The notes under the pieces are model-generated. The model did not search any database and was not told the DNA's origin. It saw nothing but the letters and a program-made list of their open reading frames with translations. A stretch of DNA of 64,000 nucleotides from the NCBI RefSeq assembly GCF_900250115.1, contig NZ_LT984804.1, forward strand, positions 1,131,301 through 1,195,300, written 5' to 3'. Below are positions 8,327 through 17,169 of this stretch, one piece after another (position 1 is the stretch's first letter; the number at the start of each line of letters is the position of its first letter). Origin of the DNA: Cupriavidus taiwanensis (GTDB lineage Bacteria > Pseudomonadota > Gammaproteobacteria > Burkholderiales > Burkholderiaceae). Made by a program: the position numbers and the translations under genes.

Positions 8327-9253
8327 ATGCCGTGCGCCTATGCCATGTCACAGAAGCCAGGCCAACGCTCCGCAGCCGCCAGCGCCGCCACTGCCCCCGC
8401 GGCAGCCGGGCCGGGACAGGCGCGCGTGGCCGAGCACACGGTGACCAGCGACGGCCGCGAGGTCCTGGTGCGCGTGTGCTATCCGCCGGGCTACCCGGCA
8501 CCGGGCCTCGACAGCGCCGCGCTGCTGCCCTGGCTGGTGTACCTGCATGCCGGCGGCTTCGTCGACGGCGGCCTGGAGCACGCCTGCCACCTGGTGCAGG
8601 ACCTGGCCACGACGGTGCCCGCGGTGGTGGTGACTCCGGCGTATTCGCTGGCACCCGACCACCCGTTCCCGGCGGCGCCCGAGGACGCGCACAGCACGGT
8701 GCAATGGGTGTTGCGCAATGCCCGGCGCCTGAAGGTGGACAAGACCCGCTTTGCGCTGGTGGGCGAGGAAGCCGGCGGCAACCTGGCGATCGCCCTGGCG
8801 CAGATGCTGCGCGACCGCGGCACCGCCCAGCCGCGCGGCCAGTGGCTGATCCGGCCGGTGACCGACCCGTGCCTGCAGCACGCCTCTTGCGCGGGCTTCG
8901 ACGGCGGGCAGGTGCCGATGGAAACCCTGAAGCGCCTGGCCGAGAACTATCGCGACTACCTGCCGACGCCGGCCGATACGGTGCATCCGTATGCCGCCCC
9001 GGCGCTGGCCTCGCGCCTGGCCGGGCTGCCGCCCACGCTGGTGCAGGTGGCCGAACACGACGCGCTGCGTGCCGAAGGCGAAGCCTTCGCCGGGCGCCTG
9101 GGCAAGGCCGGTGTGCCGGCCCAAGCCATGATCATGCCCGGCGCCTGCGGCGACGGCGTGGAAGAGGCCCATGACAGCTGTCAGGCATGGGTCGACGAAG
9201 GTGCGCGGTTCCTGCGGCGATGTCTGGCCGTGGCCGACGCTACCTCACCCTGA
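8327..9253 (+). CDS. llpE: Lipase-like alpha/beta-hydrolase homologue lacking the catalytic serine
   Basis: A protein of about 308 residues of the hormone-sensitive-lipase branch of alpha/beta hydrolases, first gene of the efflux operon, as llpE is in Burkholderia ceo/bpe loci. The fold markers are clear: VYLHAGGF where HGGGF forms the oxyanion hole, PAYSLAPDHPFPAA, and LVQVAEHDALRAEGEAF with the usual Asp. The nucleophile elbow, normally GDSAGG, reads GEEAGG, so the serine is Glu (codon 8768–8770), and no clear catalytic His follows. It is probably not an active esterase. The start is uncertain (ATG 8327 or 8345; neither has a strong ribosome binding site). Confidence 0.75.
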   Translation: MPCAYAMSQKPGQRSAAASAATAPAAAGPGQARVAEHTVTSDGREVLVRVCYPPGYPAPGLDSAALLPWLVYLHAGGFVDGGLEHACHLVQDLATTVPAVVVTPAYSLAPDHPFPAAPEDAHSTVQWVLRNARRLKVDKTRFALVGEEAGGNLAIALAQMLRDRGTAQPRGQWLIRPVTDPCLQHASCAGFDGGQVPMETLKRLAENYRDYLPTPADTVHPYAAPALASRLAGLPPTLVQVAEHDALRAEGEAFAGRLGKAGVPAQAMIMPGACGDGVEEAHDSCQAWVDEGARFLRRCLAVADATSP

Positions 9254-9499
9254 CTGAACGCCGCGCTGGCGCCAACGCCAGCCGGCCTGGAGCCAAGCCC
9301 GCCGGCTGAGCCGCTCCAGACAACCGCCAGCCGGCTCTGTTTCGGCCAGAGCCAGGACCGCAGCGCGCGCCGTGATGCGCGCGGTCCCAAGTCCGACCAT
9401 CAGTTTGACCATGGTTCCGATCCGCCCGCGCGGACCGGCAGGCGGCGTTCGGCCATTTGCTTTTCCGGTTGAAGAAAACCCGATCCAGGAGTTTGAGAA

Positions 9500-10741
9500 A
9501 TGCAGCAGCAGAAGCGACGTACCCTGATTGCCCTCGCCATCGTCGTGGTGCTCGGTGCCGGCGTGGCCGGTTCGATCCTGCGCCCTTGGCACAGCGGCGA
9601 AGCGCACGCCAACACGCCGCCGCCGGCGCCCGCCATCGAGGTGGCCGCGGTGGTCGGGCAGACCATCACCGAGTGGGATGAATTCTCCGGCCGCCTGGAA
9701 GCGGTGGACCGGGTCGAGATCCGCCCGCGCGTGGGCGGCACCATCGATGCCGTGCACTTCCGCGAAGGCGCGCTGGTGAAAAAGGGCGATCCGCTCTTCA
9801 CCATCGACCCGCGGCCTTATGCCGCGGAGGTGGCACGCGCCGAGGCCGCGCTGGGCGCGGCGCAGGTGCGCGCCGCCCACGCCAAGGGCGAGGGCGAACG
9901 CGCGCAGCGCCTGCTGGACGACAACGCCATCTCGAAGCGCGAGTTCGACGAGCGCATCCATGCCGCGCGCGAAACCGGCGCCAACGTGCGCGCCGCGCAG
10001 GCGCAGCTGGAAACCGCGCGCCTGAACCTGGCCTACACCCGCATCACCGCGCCGGTGTCCGGCCGCGTGTCGCGCGCCGAGATCACGGTGGGCAACCTGG
10101 TGGCGCCCGGCGTGGCGACGCCGCCGCTCACCACGGTGGTATCGGTGTCGCCGATCTACGCCAGCTTCGAGATCGACGAGCAGAGCTACCTGCGCTACAC
10201 CGCTCCCGGCGCCGGCGGCGGACAGGCCAACCTGCCGGTCTACCTTGGCCTGGCCAATGAGGACGGCCATCCGCACCAGGGCAAGATCCAGTCGGTCGAC
10301 AACCGGCTCGATACCCGCAGCGGCACCATCCGCGTGCGCGCGGTGTTCGACAACGACGACGGCCGCCTGCTGCCGGGCCTGTACGCCAAGGTCAAGATGG
10401 GTGGCGGCGCGCCGCATGCGGCGGTGCTGGTCAACGACCGGGCGGTCGGCACCGACCAGGGCAAGAAGTTCGTGCTGGTGGTCGACAAGGCCAACAAGCT
10501 GGTCTACCGCGAAGTCGAGCTCGGGCCCAACTATGAAGGCCTGCGTGTCATCCGCAAGGGGCTGAAGCCGGGAGAGAACATCGTCGTCAACGGGCTGCAG
10601 CGCGTGCGGCCGGGCGACACGGTGCAGCCCAAGGCGGTGGCCATGGCCTACCGCAGCGAACTGGAGCCGCGCCCGGCGGCGCCTGACCGCAAGCAGGCTG
10701 CGAGCGAGAAGGGCGACGCCGACGTGAAGCCGGTGAGTTGA
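9500..10741 (+). CDS. bpeE: RND efflux periplasmic adaptor (MexE/BpeE/CeoA type)
   Basis: A 413-residue membrane-fusion protein that links the inner-membrane RND pump to the outer-membrane channel. It has an N-terminal membrane anchor (TLIALAIVVVLGAGVAG), then a barrel-sandwich/lipoyl half-motif (SGRLEAVDRVEIRPRVGG), a coiled-coil hairpin around AEVARAEAALGAAQ to LETARLNLAYTRI, the second lipoyl half (APVSGRVSRAEITVG), and beta-barrel and membrane-proximal domains. CCAGGAG upstream supports the start. It is followed by the pump and channel genes and preceded by llpE. MexE/BpeE relatives export chloramphenicol, fluoroquinolones and trimethoprim; the substrate range here is inferred. Confidence 0.9.
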   Translation: MQQQKRRTLIALAIVVVLGAGVAGSILRPWHSGEAHANTPPPAPAIEVAAVVGQTITEWDEFSGRLEAVDRVEIRPRVGGTIDAVHFREGALVKKGDPLFTIDPRPYAAEVARAEAALGAAQVRAAHAKGEGERAQRLLDDNAISKREFDERIHAARETGANVRAAQAQLETARLNLAYTRITAPVSGRVSRAEITVGNLVAPGVATPPLTTVVSVSPIYASFEIDEQSYLRYTAPGAGGGQANLPVYLGLANEDGHPHQGKIQSVDNRLDTRSGTIRVRAVFDNDDGRLLPGLYAKVKMGGGAPHAAVLVNDRAVGTDQGKKFVLVVDKANKLVYREVELGPNYEGLRVIRKGLKPGENIVVNGLQRVRPGDTVQPKAVAMAYRSELEPRPAAPDRKQAASEKGDADVKPVS

Positions 10742-10766
10742 GCGCCATGAAAGCTTGCTGAGGGTT

Positions 10767-10905
10767 GCTCCCCTCTCCCGCTTGCGGGAGAGGGGCAGGG
10801 GGTGAGGGCGGGCGCGTCAAAGGCCCAGGCCGGTGGGTTTAAACCGCTGGCTCCGGTTAAACCACCCCTCACCCCGGCCCTCTCCCGAATGAGGGGAGAG
10901 GGAGC
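10767..10905. repeat. REP-like palindromic element between bpeE and bpeF
   Basis: The 322-bp gap between the two genes holds an element with outer arms GCTCCCCTCTCCC at the left and GGGAGAGGGAGC-like sequence at the right. Inside is a smaller hairpin (CTCTCCCGC–TTGC–GGGAGAG) and an inner pair of inverted GGGGTGAGGG/CACCCCTCACCCC blocks. A related copy lies at 14259–14381. The remainder (10906–11063) shows nothing recognisable. It could fold into the mRNA and adjust the ratio of adaptor to pump. Confidence 0.6.
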
Positions 10906-11063
10906 AGAAGGCCCAGACAAGCGCTGGCGGTTTTGCAGCATCCAGAACTGTCGGCTTGCTTGATGTGGTGCCTTGCCAGCACCCCGACTTTGTATTGCCC
11001 CCAGATGTTGATGGTGCCCGCCACAAGCAGGCCGCCAGGGGAGCGCTTTTAGCAGAGACCAAC

Positions 11064-14000
11064 ATGAATCTCTCAAAATTCTTTATCGACCGCCCCATCT
11101 TCGCGGGGGTGCTGTCGGTGCTGATCTTCCTGATCGGCGCCATCTCGATGTTCAAGCTGCCGATCTCGGAGTACCCGGAAGTGGTGCCGCCGTCGGTGGT
11201 GGTGCGCGCGCAGTATCCGGGCGCCAACCCCAAGGTCATCGCCGAGACCGTCGCGTCGCCGCTCGAAGAGCAGATCAATGGCGTCGAGGACATGCTGTAC
11301 ATGTCGTCGCAGTCCAACAGCGACGGCCTGCTCACGCTGACCGTGACCTTCAAGCTGGGCACCGACCCGGACAAGGCGCAGCAGCTGGTGCAGAACCGCG
11401 TCTCGCAGGCCGAGCCGCGCCTGCCTGAGGACGTACGCCGGCTGGGCATCACCACCGTCAAGAGCTCGCCGGACCTGACCATGGTGGTCCACCTGGTCTC
11501 GCCCAACGACCGCTATGACATGACCTACCTGCGCAACTACGCGGTGATCAACGTCAAGGACCGGCTGGCGCGGCTGCAGGGCGTGGGCCAGGTGCAGCTG
11601 TTCGGCTCGGGCGACTACGCCATGCGCGTGTGGCTCAACCCGGAAAAGATGGCCGAGCGCCAGCTCGCCACCGGCGACGTGATCAAGGCTATCCGCGAGC
11701 AGAACGTGCAGGTGGCGGCCGGCGTGATCGGCCAGTCGCCGTCGCTGCCGGGCGCCGACCTGCAGCTCTCGGTCAATGCCCAGGGCCGCCTGAGCACGGT
11801 GGAAGAGTTCGGCGATATCGTCGTGCGCACCTCCGCCGATGGCGCCGTGACCTACCTGAAGGACGTCGCCCGCATCGAGCTGGGCGCATCGGAATACGCA
11901 TTGCGCTCGCTGCTCGACAACAAGCCCGCGGTGGCGATTCCCATCTTCCAGGCGCCGGGCTCCAACGCCATCCAGATCTCGGATGACGTGCGCAAGACCA
12001 TGGAGGAGCTGAAGCAGAACTTCCCGGACGGCATCGACTACAGCATCGTCTACGACCCCACGCAGTTCGTGCGCCACTCGATCGAGGCGGTGACGCACAC
12101 GCTGTTCGAGGCGATTGCGCTGGTGGTCCTGGTGGTGATCCTGTTCCTGCAGACCTGGCGTGCGTCGATCATCCCGCTGCTGGCGGTGCCGGTGTCGATC
12201 GTCGGTACCTTCGGGCTGATGCATCTGTTCGGCTTCTCGATCAACGCGCTGTCGCTGTTCGGGCTGGTGCTGGCGATCGGCATCGTGGTCGACGACGCGA
12301 TCGTGGTGGTGGAGAACGTCGAGCGCAATATCGAGGAAGGGCTGACGCCGAAGGAGGCCACCTACAAGGCCATGCGCGAAGTCAGCGGCCCCATCATCGC
12401 GATCGCGCTGACGCTGATCGCGGTGTTCGTGCCGCTGGCCTTCATGACCGGCCTGACCGGGCAGTTCTACAAGCAGTTCGCGCTGACGATCTCGATCTCG
12501 ACCATCATCTCCGCGTTCAACTCGCTGACGCTGTCGCCGGCGCTGTCGGCGCTGCTGCTGAAGAGCCACGACGCCCCCAAGGACTGGCTGTCGCGCTGGA
12601 TGGACCGCGTCTTCGGCGGCTTCTTCAAGCGCTTCAACAGGTTCTTCGGCCGCAGCGCCGAGAGCTATGGCCGCGGCGTGAAGGGCGTGATCCGCCGCAA
12701 GGGTTCGGTGTTCGGCGTCTATGCGGTGATGCTGGCGCTGACCTGGGGGGTGTTCCAGCTGGTGCCCAAGGGCTTCGTGCCGGCGCAGGACAAGCAGTAC
12801 CTGGTGGGCTTTGCCAAGCTGCCTGACGGTGCCACGCTGGACCGCACCGAAGACGTGATCCGCAAGATGAGCGAGATCGCGCTCAAGCATCCGGGCGTGG
12901 AATCGGCGGTGGCCTTCCCGGGCCTGTCGATCAACGGCTTCACCAACAGCCCGAGCGCCGGCATCGTGTTCGCCACGCTCAAGCCGTTCGAGGAGCGCAA
13001 GAGCGCCGAGCTGGGCGGCGCGGCCATCGCGGCCGAGCTGAACCAGAAGTACGCGGCGATCCAGGATGCCTTTATCGCGGTGTTCCCGCCGCCGCCCGTG
13101 CAGGGCCTGGGCACCATCGGCGGCTTCAAGCTGATGATCGAGGACCGTGCGGCGCTGGGCTATGACGCGCTGTTCGAGGCCACCAACGCGTTCGCCAACA
13201 AGGCGCGCGCCACGCCCGAGCTGACCGGCATCTTCAGCAACTACCAGGTCAACGTGCCGCAGCTCGACGTCAGGCTGGACCGCGTCAAGGCCAAGCAGCT
13301 TGGCGTGCCGGTGACGGATGTGTTCGACACGCTGCAGACCTACCTGGGCTCGGCCTATGTCAATGACTTCAACAAGTTCGGCCGGACCTACCAGGTCAAG
13401 GTGCAGGCCGACGCGCCGTTCCGCGCCCATGCCGAGGACATCCTGCAGCTGAAGACGCGCAACGCCGCCGGCGACATGGTGCCGCTGTCGTCGCTGGTGC
13501 AGGTGAAGCAGGGCTTCGGTCCCGACAGCGTGGTGCGCTACAACGGCTTTACCGCCGCCGACATGAACGGCGGGCCCGCGCCGGGCTTCTCGTCGGGCCA
13601 GGCGCAGGCCGCCGCCGAGCGCATCGCCGCGGAAACGCTGCCGAAGGGCATCAAGTTCGAATGGACCGAGCTGACCTACCAGGACATCCTGGCCGGCAAT
13701 GCGGGGATCTGGATCTTCCCGCTGTGCGTGCTGCTGGTGTTCCTGGTGCTGGCTGCCCAGTACGAAAGCCTGACGCTGCCGCTGGCGGTGATCCTGATCG
13801 TGCCGATGAGCCTGCTGGCGGCGATGACCGGGGTGTGGCTGACGCAGGGCGACAACAACATCTTCACGCAGATCGGCTTTATCGTGCTGGTGGGCTTGTC
13901 AGCGAAAAACGCGATCCTGATCGTCGAGTTCGCGCGCGAGCTGGAGCATCACGGCCGCACCGTGGTGCAGGCCGCGATTGAGGCAAGCCGCCTGCGCCTG

Positions 14001-14249
14001 CGCCCGATCCTGATGACGTCGTTCGCGTTCATCATGGGCGTGGTGCCGCTGGTGGTCTCCACCGGCGCCGGCGCCGAGATGCGCCATGCGATGGGCGTGG
14101 CGGTGTTCGCGGGGATGCTTGGCGTGACCTTCTTCGGGCTGTTCCTGACGCCGGTGTTCTACGTGGCGCTGAGGCTGCTGGCTACGCGGGGCCAGCGGCG
14201 TAAGTCGTCGGCGTCGGTGGAACATCAGGCGATGGCGTCCGCTGAATAG
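11064..14249 (+). CDS. bpeF: RND multidrug efflux permease (MexF/BpeF/CeoB type)
   Basis: A 1061-residue HAE1-family RND transporter, the proton-driven inner-membrane pump of the tripartite system. The N-terminus MNLSKFFIDRPIFAGVLSVL is typical. TM4 carries the proton-relay acids (GIVVDDAIVVVENVERN), TM10 the partner lysine (GLSAKNAILIVEFAREL), and two large periplasmic loops follow TM1 and TM7. Length and the conserved C-terminal FFGLFLTPVFYVALR match the family. The ATG at 11064 is chosen because the frame upstream runs through repeat-derived sequence. It lies in one operon with bpeE and the outer-membrane channel, though REP-like elements flank the gene on both sides. Confidence 0.93.
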   Translation: MNLSKFFIDRPIFAGVLSVLIFLIGAISMFKLPISEYPEVVPPSVVVRAQYPGANPKVIAETVASPLEEQINGVEDMLYMSSQSNSDGLLTLTVTFKLGTDPDKAQQLVQNRVSQAEPRLPEDVRRLGITTVKSSPDLTMVVHLVSPNDRYDMTYLRNYAVINVKDRLARLQGVGQVQLFGSGDYAMRVWLNPEKMAERQLATGDVIKAIREQNVQVAAGVIGQSPSLPGADLQLSVNAQGRLSTVEEFGDIVVRTSADGAVTYLKDVARIELGASEYALRSLLDNKPAVAIPIFQAPGSNAIQISDDVRKTMEELKQNFPDGIDYSIVYDPTQFVRHSIEAVTHTLFEAIALVVLVVILFLQTWRASIIPLLAVPVSIVGTFGLMHLFGFSINALSLFGLVLAIGIVVDDAIVVVENVERNIEEGLTPKEATYKAMREVSGPIIAIALTLIAVFVPLAFMTGLTGQFYKQFALTISISTIISAFNSLTLSPALSALLLKSHDAPKDWLSRWMDRVFGGFFKRFNRFFGRSAESYGRGVKGVIRRKGSVFGVYAVMLALTWGVFQLVPKGFVPAQDKQYLVGFAKLPDGATLDRTEDVIRKMSEIALKHPGVESAVAFPGLSINGFTNSPSAGIVFATLKPFEERKSAELGGAAIAAELNQKYAAIQDAFIAVFPPPPVQGLGTIGGFKLMIEDRAALGYDALFEATNAFANKARATPELTGIFSNYQVNVPQLDVRLDRVKAKQLGVPVTDVFDTLQTYLGSAYVNDFNKFGRTYQVKVQADAPFRAHAEDILQLKTRNAAGDMVPLSSLVQVKQGFGPDSVVRYNGFTAADMNGGPAPGFSSGQAQAAAERIAAETLPKGIKFEWTELTYQDILAGNAGIWIFPLCVLLVFLVLAAQYESLTLPLAVILIVPMSLLAAMTGVWLTQGDNNIFTQIGFIVLVGLSAKNAILIVEFARELEHHGRTVVQAAIEASRLRLRPILMTSFAFIMGVVPLVVSTGAGAEMRHAMGVAVFAGMLGVTFFGLFLTPVFYVALRLLATRGQRRKSSASVEHQAMASAE

Positions 14250-14258
14250 CGCTTGTTT

Positions 14259-14381
14259 GCTCCCCTCTCCCTCAGGGAGAGGGGCGGGGGAGAGGGCAGC
14301 GCTGGCAGTACTGTGGCGCTTCACTTCGCGCATGCGCCGGCCCTCTCCCCAACCCCTCTCCCGCGAGCGGGAGCGGGGAGC
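14259..14381. repeat. REP-like palindromic element between bpeF and oprC
   Basis: A second copy of the element seen at 10767–10905. It begins GCTCCCCTCTCCCTC-AGGGAGAGGGGCGGGG and ends with CCCCTCTCCCGCGAGCGGGAG plus GGGGAGC. It fills most of the gap between the pump and channel genes. Confidence 0.6.
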
Positions 14382-14434
14382 TACCTCGGTGGCGTTGAAC
14401 CCCCAGAGCACAGAACAGTCAAGGAAATCCCAAA

Positions 14435-15958
14435 ATGATTGCCCACATCACAAGGCAGTTGCCCCGAATCGCCACGCTGGCCGCCGCGCTGGTGCTGGCC
14501 GGCTGCTCGCTGGCACCGACCTACAAGGTGCCGGAGACGGCCACCGTGCCGGCCTTCAAGGAAGCCGAGGCCGCCCAGGCCGAAGGCGCGCAATGGAAGA
14601 CCGCGACGCCGGCCGAGGGCCAGCATCGCGGCGAATGGTGGAAGATCTTCGGCGACGCCGAACTGGACCGCCTGATCGCCGCAGCCGGCGAATCCAACCA
14701 GGATCTCGCCATCGCCGCGGCCCGCCTGAAGCAGGCGCGCGCCTTCACCGGTGCCACCGAGGCCGACCTCTACCCGCAGCTGAGCGTGGGGCTGGACCCG
14801 ACCCGCTCGCAGCCGTCGGCGGCGTCGCAGGGCCTGCCCGACGGCACCCGCGTGCCGCCGCAGACGGTGCTGAAGGCGCGCGCCTTCGCCAGCTATGAAC
14901 TGGACCTGTTCGGCCGCGTCGCGTCCAGCGTCAACGCCGCGCGCGCCGAAGGCGAGGCCGCGGAAGACCTGTACCGCTCGGTGCAGCTGGCGCTGCAGGC
15001 CGACGTGGCGCAGGCGTATTTCGCGCTGCGCACGCTGGACAGCGAGCGCGACTTGCTCAACGCCACCATCCGGCTGCGCGAGGATGCGCTGTCGCTGCTG
15101 AAGAAGCGCTATGACGCCGGCGAAACCACCGATCTCGATCCGGCCCGCGCCGAAGCGGAACTGGGTACCGCGCGCGCGGACCTGGCCGGCATCGAGCGCC
15201 GCCGCGCCAACCAGGAGCATGCGCTGGCGGTGCTGACCGGCGTGCCGCCGGCGGCGTTCTCGCTGCCGTCCCGGCCGTTCGATGCCGCGCCGGTGGCGAT
15301 TCCCGCCGGGCTGCCTTCGGAGCTGCTGGAGCGGCGCCCGGACATCGCCGCGGCGGAACGCCAGATGGCGGCGGCCAATGCGCGCATCGGCGTGGCCAAG
15401 GCGGCGTTTTTCCCGCGCATCACGCTGACCGGGCTGTTCGGCTTTGAATCGGCCGATCTCTCCAACCTGTTCAAGTGGTCCTCGCGCACCTGGATGCTGG
15501 GGCCGCTGCTCGGCTCCAGCATCGCGCAGACCGTGTTCGACGGCGGCCGCAACAGCGCCAACCTGGCCGGCGCCCGCGCCGCCCACGAGGAAACGGTGGC
15601 AAGCTACCGCCAGACCGTGCTGGTGGCCTTCCGCGAGGTGGAGGACAGCCTCGCGGACGTGCGCTGGCTCAGCCAGCAGGCCGGCGCGCTGGACAGCGCA
15701 CTCGGCGGCGCCAGGCGGGCGGCGCGCATCTCGCGCAGCCGCTATGACGCGGGCGCGGTCGACTACCTGACGGTGATCGATGCCGACCGCACCGTGCTGC
15801 AGTCGCAGCGCGAGGCCAACCAGGTTGCCGGACTGCGCGCGGCCGCCACGGTATCGCTGGTGCGCCGGCTGGGCGGCGGCTGGGGTCCGCTGCCGGCAAC
15901 GGTGGCCGCGGCGCCGGCAGCTGCGGCCGAGGGCGCGGCCGCTCCGGTGGCGCGCTAA
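14435..15958 (+). CDS. oprC: Outer-membrane efflux channel lipoprotein (OprM/NodT family)
   Basis: A 507-residue TolC-like channel of the NodT/OprM family. A lipobox (VLAGCSLAPTYK) at about residue 23 marks it as a lipoprotein. Two related halves follow, each with the long periplasmic helices that form the tunnel (ARLKQARAFTGATEADLYPQ; RQMAAANARIGVAKAAFFPR), and the ASYELDLFGRV segment is characteristic of the family. It closes the llpE-bpeE-bpeF-oprC unit and lets drugs leave the cell directly. The C-terminal tail is Ala-rich and probably disordered. The symbol follows the Burkholderia BpeEF-OprC/CeoAB-OpcM arrangement. Confidence 0.9.
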   Translation: MIAHITRQLPRIATLAAALVLAGCSLAPTYKVPETATVPAFKEAEAAQAEGAQWKTATPAEGQHRGEWWKIFGDAELDRLIAAAGESNQDLAIAAARLKQARAFTGATEADLYPQLSVGLDPTRSQPSAASQGLPDGTRVPPQTVLKARAFASYELDLFGRVASSVNAARAEGEAAEDLYRSVQLALQADVAQAYFALRTLDSERDLLNATIRLREDALSLLKKRYDAGETTDLDPARAEAELGTARADLAGIERRRANQEHALAVLTGVPPAAFSLPSRPFDAAPVAIPAGLPSELLERRPDIAAAERQMAAANARIGVAKAAFFPRITLTGLFGFESADLSNLFKWSSRTWMLGPLLGSSIAQTVFDGGRNSANLAGARAAHEETVASYRQTVLVAFREVEDSLADVRWLSQQAGALDSALGGARRAARISRSRYDAGAVDYLTVIDADRTVLQSQREANQVAGLRAAATVSLVRRLGGGWGPLPATVAAAPAAAAEGAAAPVAR

Positions 15959-16064
15959 GCCACGCACGGGACTGGCGCGATGCCGGGCAGTCACTACACT
16001 GTAAGCATCGCGCCATGCGCAAGGGATGCACGGGTGCGTCCCGCTTGCGTCCGGTCCCGCCGCC

Positions 16065-16631
16065 ATGCTTGTCCGACACAGGAAACCGCTCTGGGGCTTC
16101 GTCTTTGCCGCGCTCACCGTGGGCGCGCTGGTGGCGCCGCTGCCGGGGCTGGACCGCACCGCCATCCATGACGAGGTGGTGATCGCGCGCCCGCCGGCGC
16201 AGGTCTTCGATTTTGTTGCAACGCCGCGCCACTGGCCCGCCTGGCATCCGGCGTCGCTGGCGGTGGCGGGCGCGACCGACCATCCGCTCGGGCACGGCGA
16301 ACGCGTCGCCGAAACCTTCGTGCTGGCCCGGCGCGGCGGGGTGGTGGTCTGGACGGTGATCGAAAGCCAGCCGCCGCGCACGTGGTCGATCGAAGGGCTG
16401 GCCGGAGGGCGCCGCGTCGGCACCATCACCTACCGGCTGACGCCGACGATGTCACCGTCGCTGACACCATCGGCCGAACGCACGCGCTTCGAGCGGGAGT
16501 TTCGCTACCGCTCGCCCACGCTTCTGTTCGCACTGATCAACCGACTGACGCTGCGCGACCAGCTGCAGGCCGAGTCCACCGAAGCCGTGCGCCGGCTCAA
16601 GTCGCTGCTGGAGGCCCAGCCTGCACCCTAG
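16065..16631 (+). CDS. SRPBCC (polyketide cyclase/START-like) protein with N-terminal membrane segment
   Basis: A 188-residue protein. Residues 9–28 (WGFVFAALTVGALVAPLPGL) form one transmembrane or signal segment, and the rest is a START-like SRPBCC domain beginning with the typical VVIARPPAQVFDFVATPRHWPAWHPASL. These domains bind hydrophobic ligands in a deep cavity; no ligand can be assigned. The start was set at MLVRHRKP, which gives a compact signal/anchor; the frame upstream adds only 13 unconvincing residues. It stands alone, 106 bp after the efflux operon on the same strand. Confidence 0.75.
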   Translation: MLVRHRKPLWGFVFAALTVGALVAPLPGLDRTAIHDEVVIARPPAQVFDFVATPRHWPAWHPASLAVAGATDHPLGHGERVAETFVLARRGGVVVWTVIESQPPRTWSIEGLAGGRRVGTITYRLTPTMSPSLTPSAERTRFEREFRYRSPTLLFALINRLTLRDQLQAESTEAVRRLKSLLEAQPAP

Positions 16632-16701
16632 CGCGTCCTGGGCCCGCTCCCGATATTGCACAATACCGGCTTTGCAGGCTTGCATCGACCGGAGATACCG
16701 C

Positions 16702-17169
16702 ATGGCAAAGCAGGGCGCACTGGGACTCAGGAGCATTGCGTTGTTCGAGGCCGCCAAGGGGCTGCTGGTGATCGTGGCGGGGCTGGGCCTGGCCGCACTG
16801 CTGCATCGCGATGCCCAGGCGCTGGCCGAAGCCATCATCCAGCGCTGGCATGTCAACCCGGCCAGCCGCTATCCCACCATCTTCCTGTCGCTGCTGCAGC
16901 ATCCCGACAATGCGCGCCTGTGGGCCATCGGCGGATCCGCCGCGGTCTATGCGCTGATGCGCTTTGCCGAGGCCTACGGGCTGTGGCGCGGGCTGGCCTG
17001 GGGCAACTGGATCGGGGTGTGGTCGGGCGGCATCTATATCCCGCTGGAACTGTACGAGGCACTGGTCCATCCCAGCTGGCTGCATGGCGCGCTGGCCGCG
17101 GCCAACCTGCTGGTGGTGCTCTATCTGGCGCGCGGGCTGCTGGCCAGGTCGACCACCAAAGGGTCGTGA
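16702..17169 (+). CDS. DUF2127 family membrane protein
   Basis: A 155-residue integral membrane protein with about four transmembrane segments, matching DUF2127: it begins GLRSIALFEAAKGLLVIVAGLGL and contains WAIGGSAAVYALMRFAEAYGLWRGLAWGNWIG and YIPLELYEALVHPSWLH. The function is unknown. CGGAGATACC upstream supports the ATG at 16702. Its 3' end overlaps the 3' end of the convergent nuclease gene by about 49 bp, so the two transcripts are antisense at their tails. Confidence 0.75.
   Translation: MAKQGALGLRSIALFEAAKGLLVIVAGLGLAALLHRDAQALAEAIIQRWHVNPASRYPTIFLSLLQHPDNARLWAIGGSAAVYALMRFAEAYGLWRGLAWGNWIGVWSGGIYIPLELYEALVHPSWLHGALAAANLLVVLYLARGLLARSTTKGS

Noticed and set aside
11073..13430. A 785-codon open frame antisense to bpeF
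   Set aside because: It arises from GC-rich third positions of the real gene; its composition (His/Gln/Arg-rich, no domains) is not protein-like. The same applies to long antisense frames over tssH (46001–49108) and vgrG (33702–36233).
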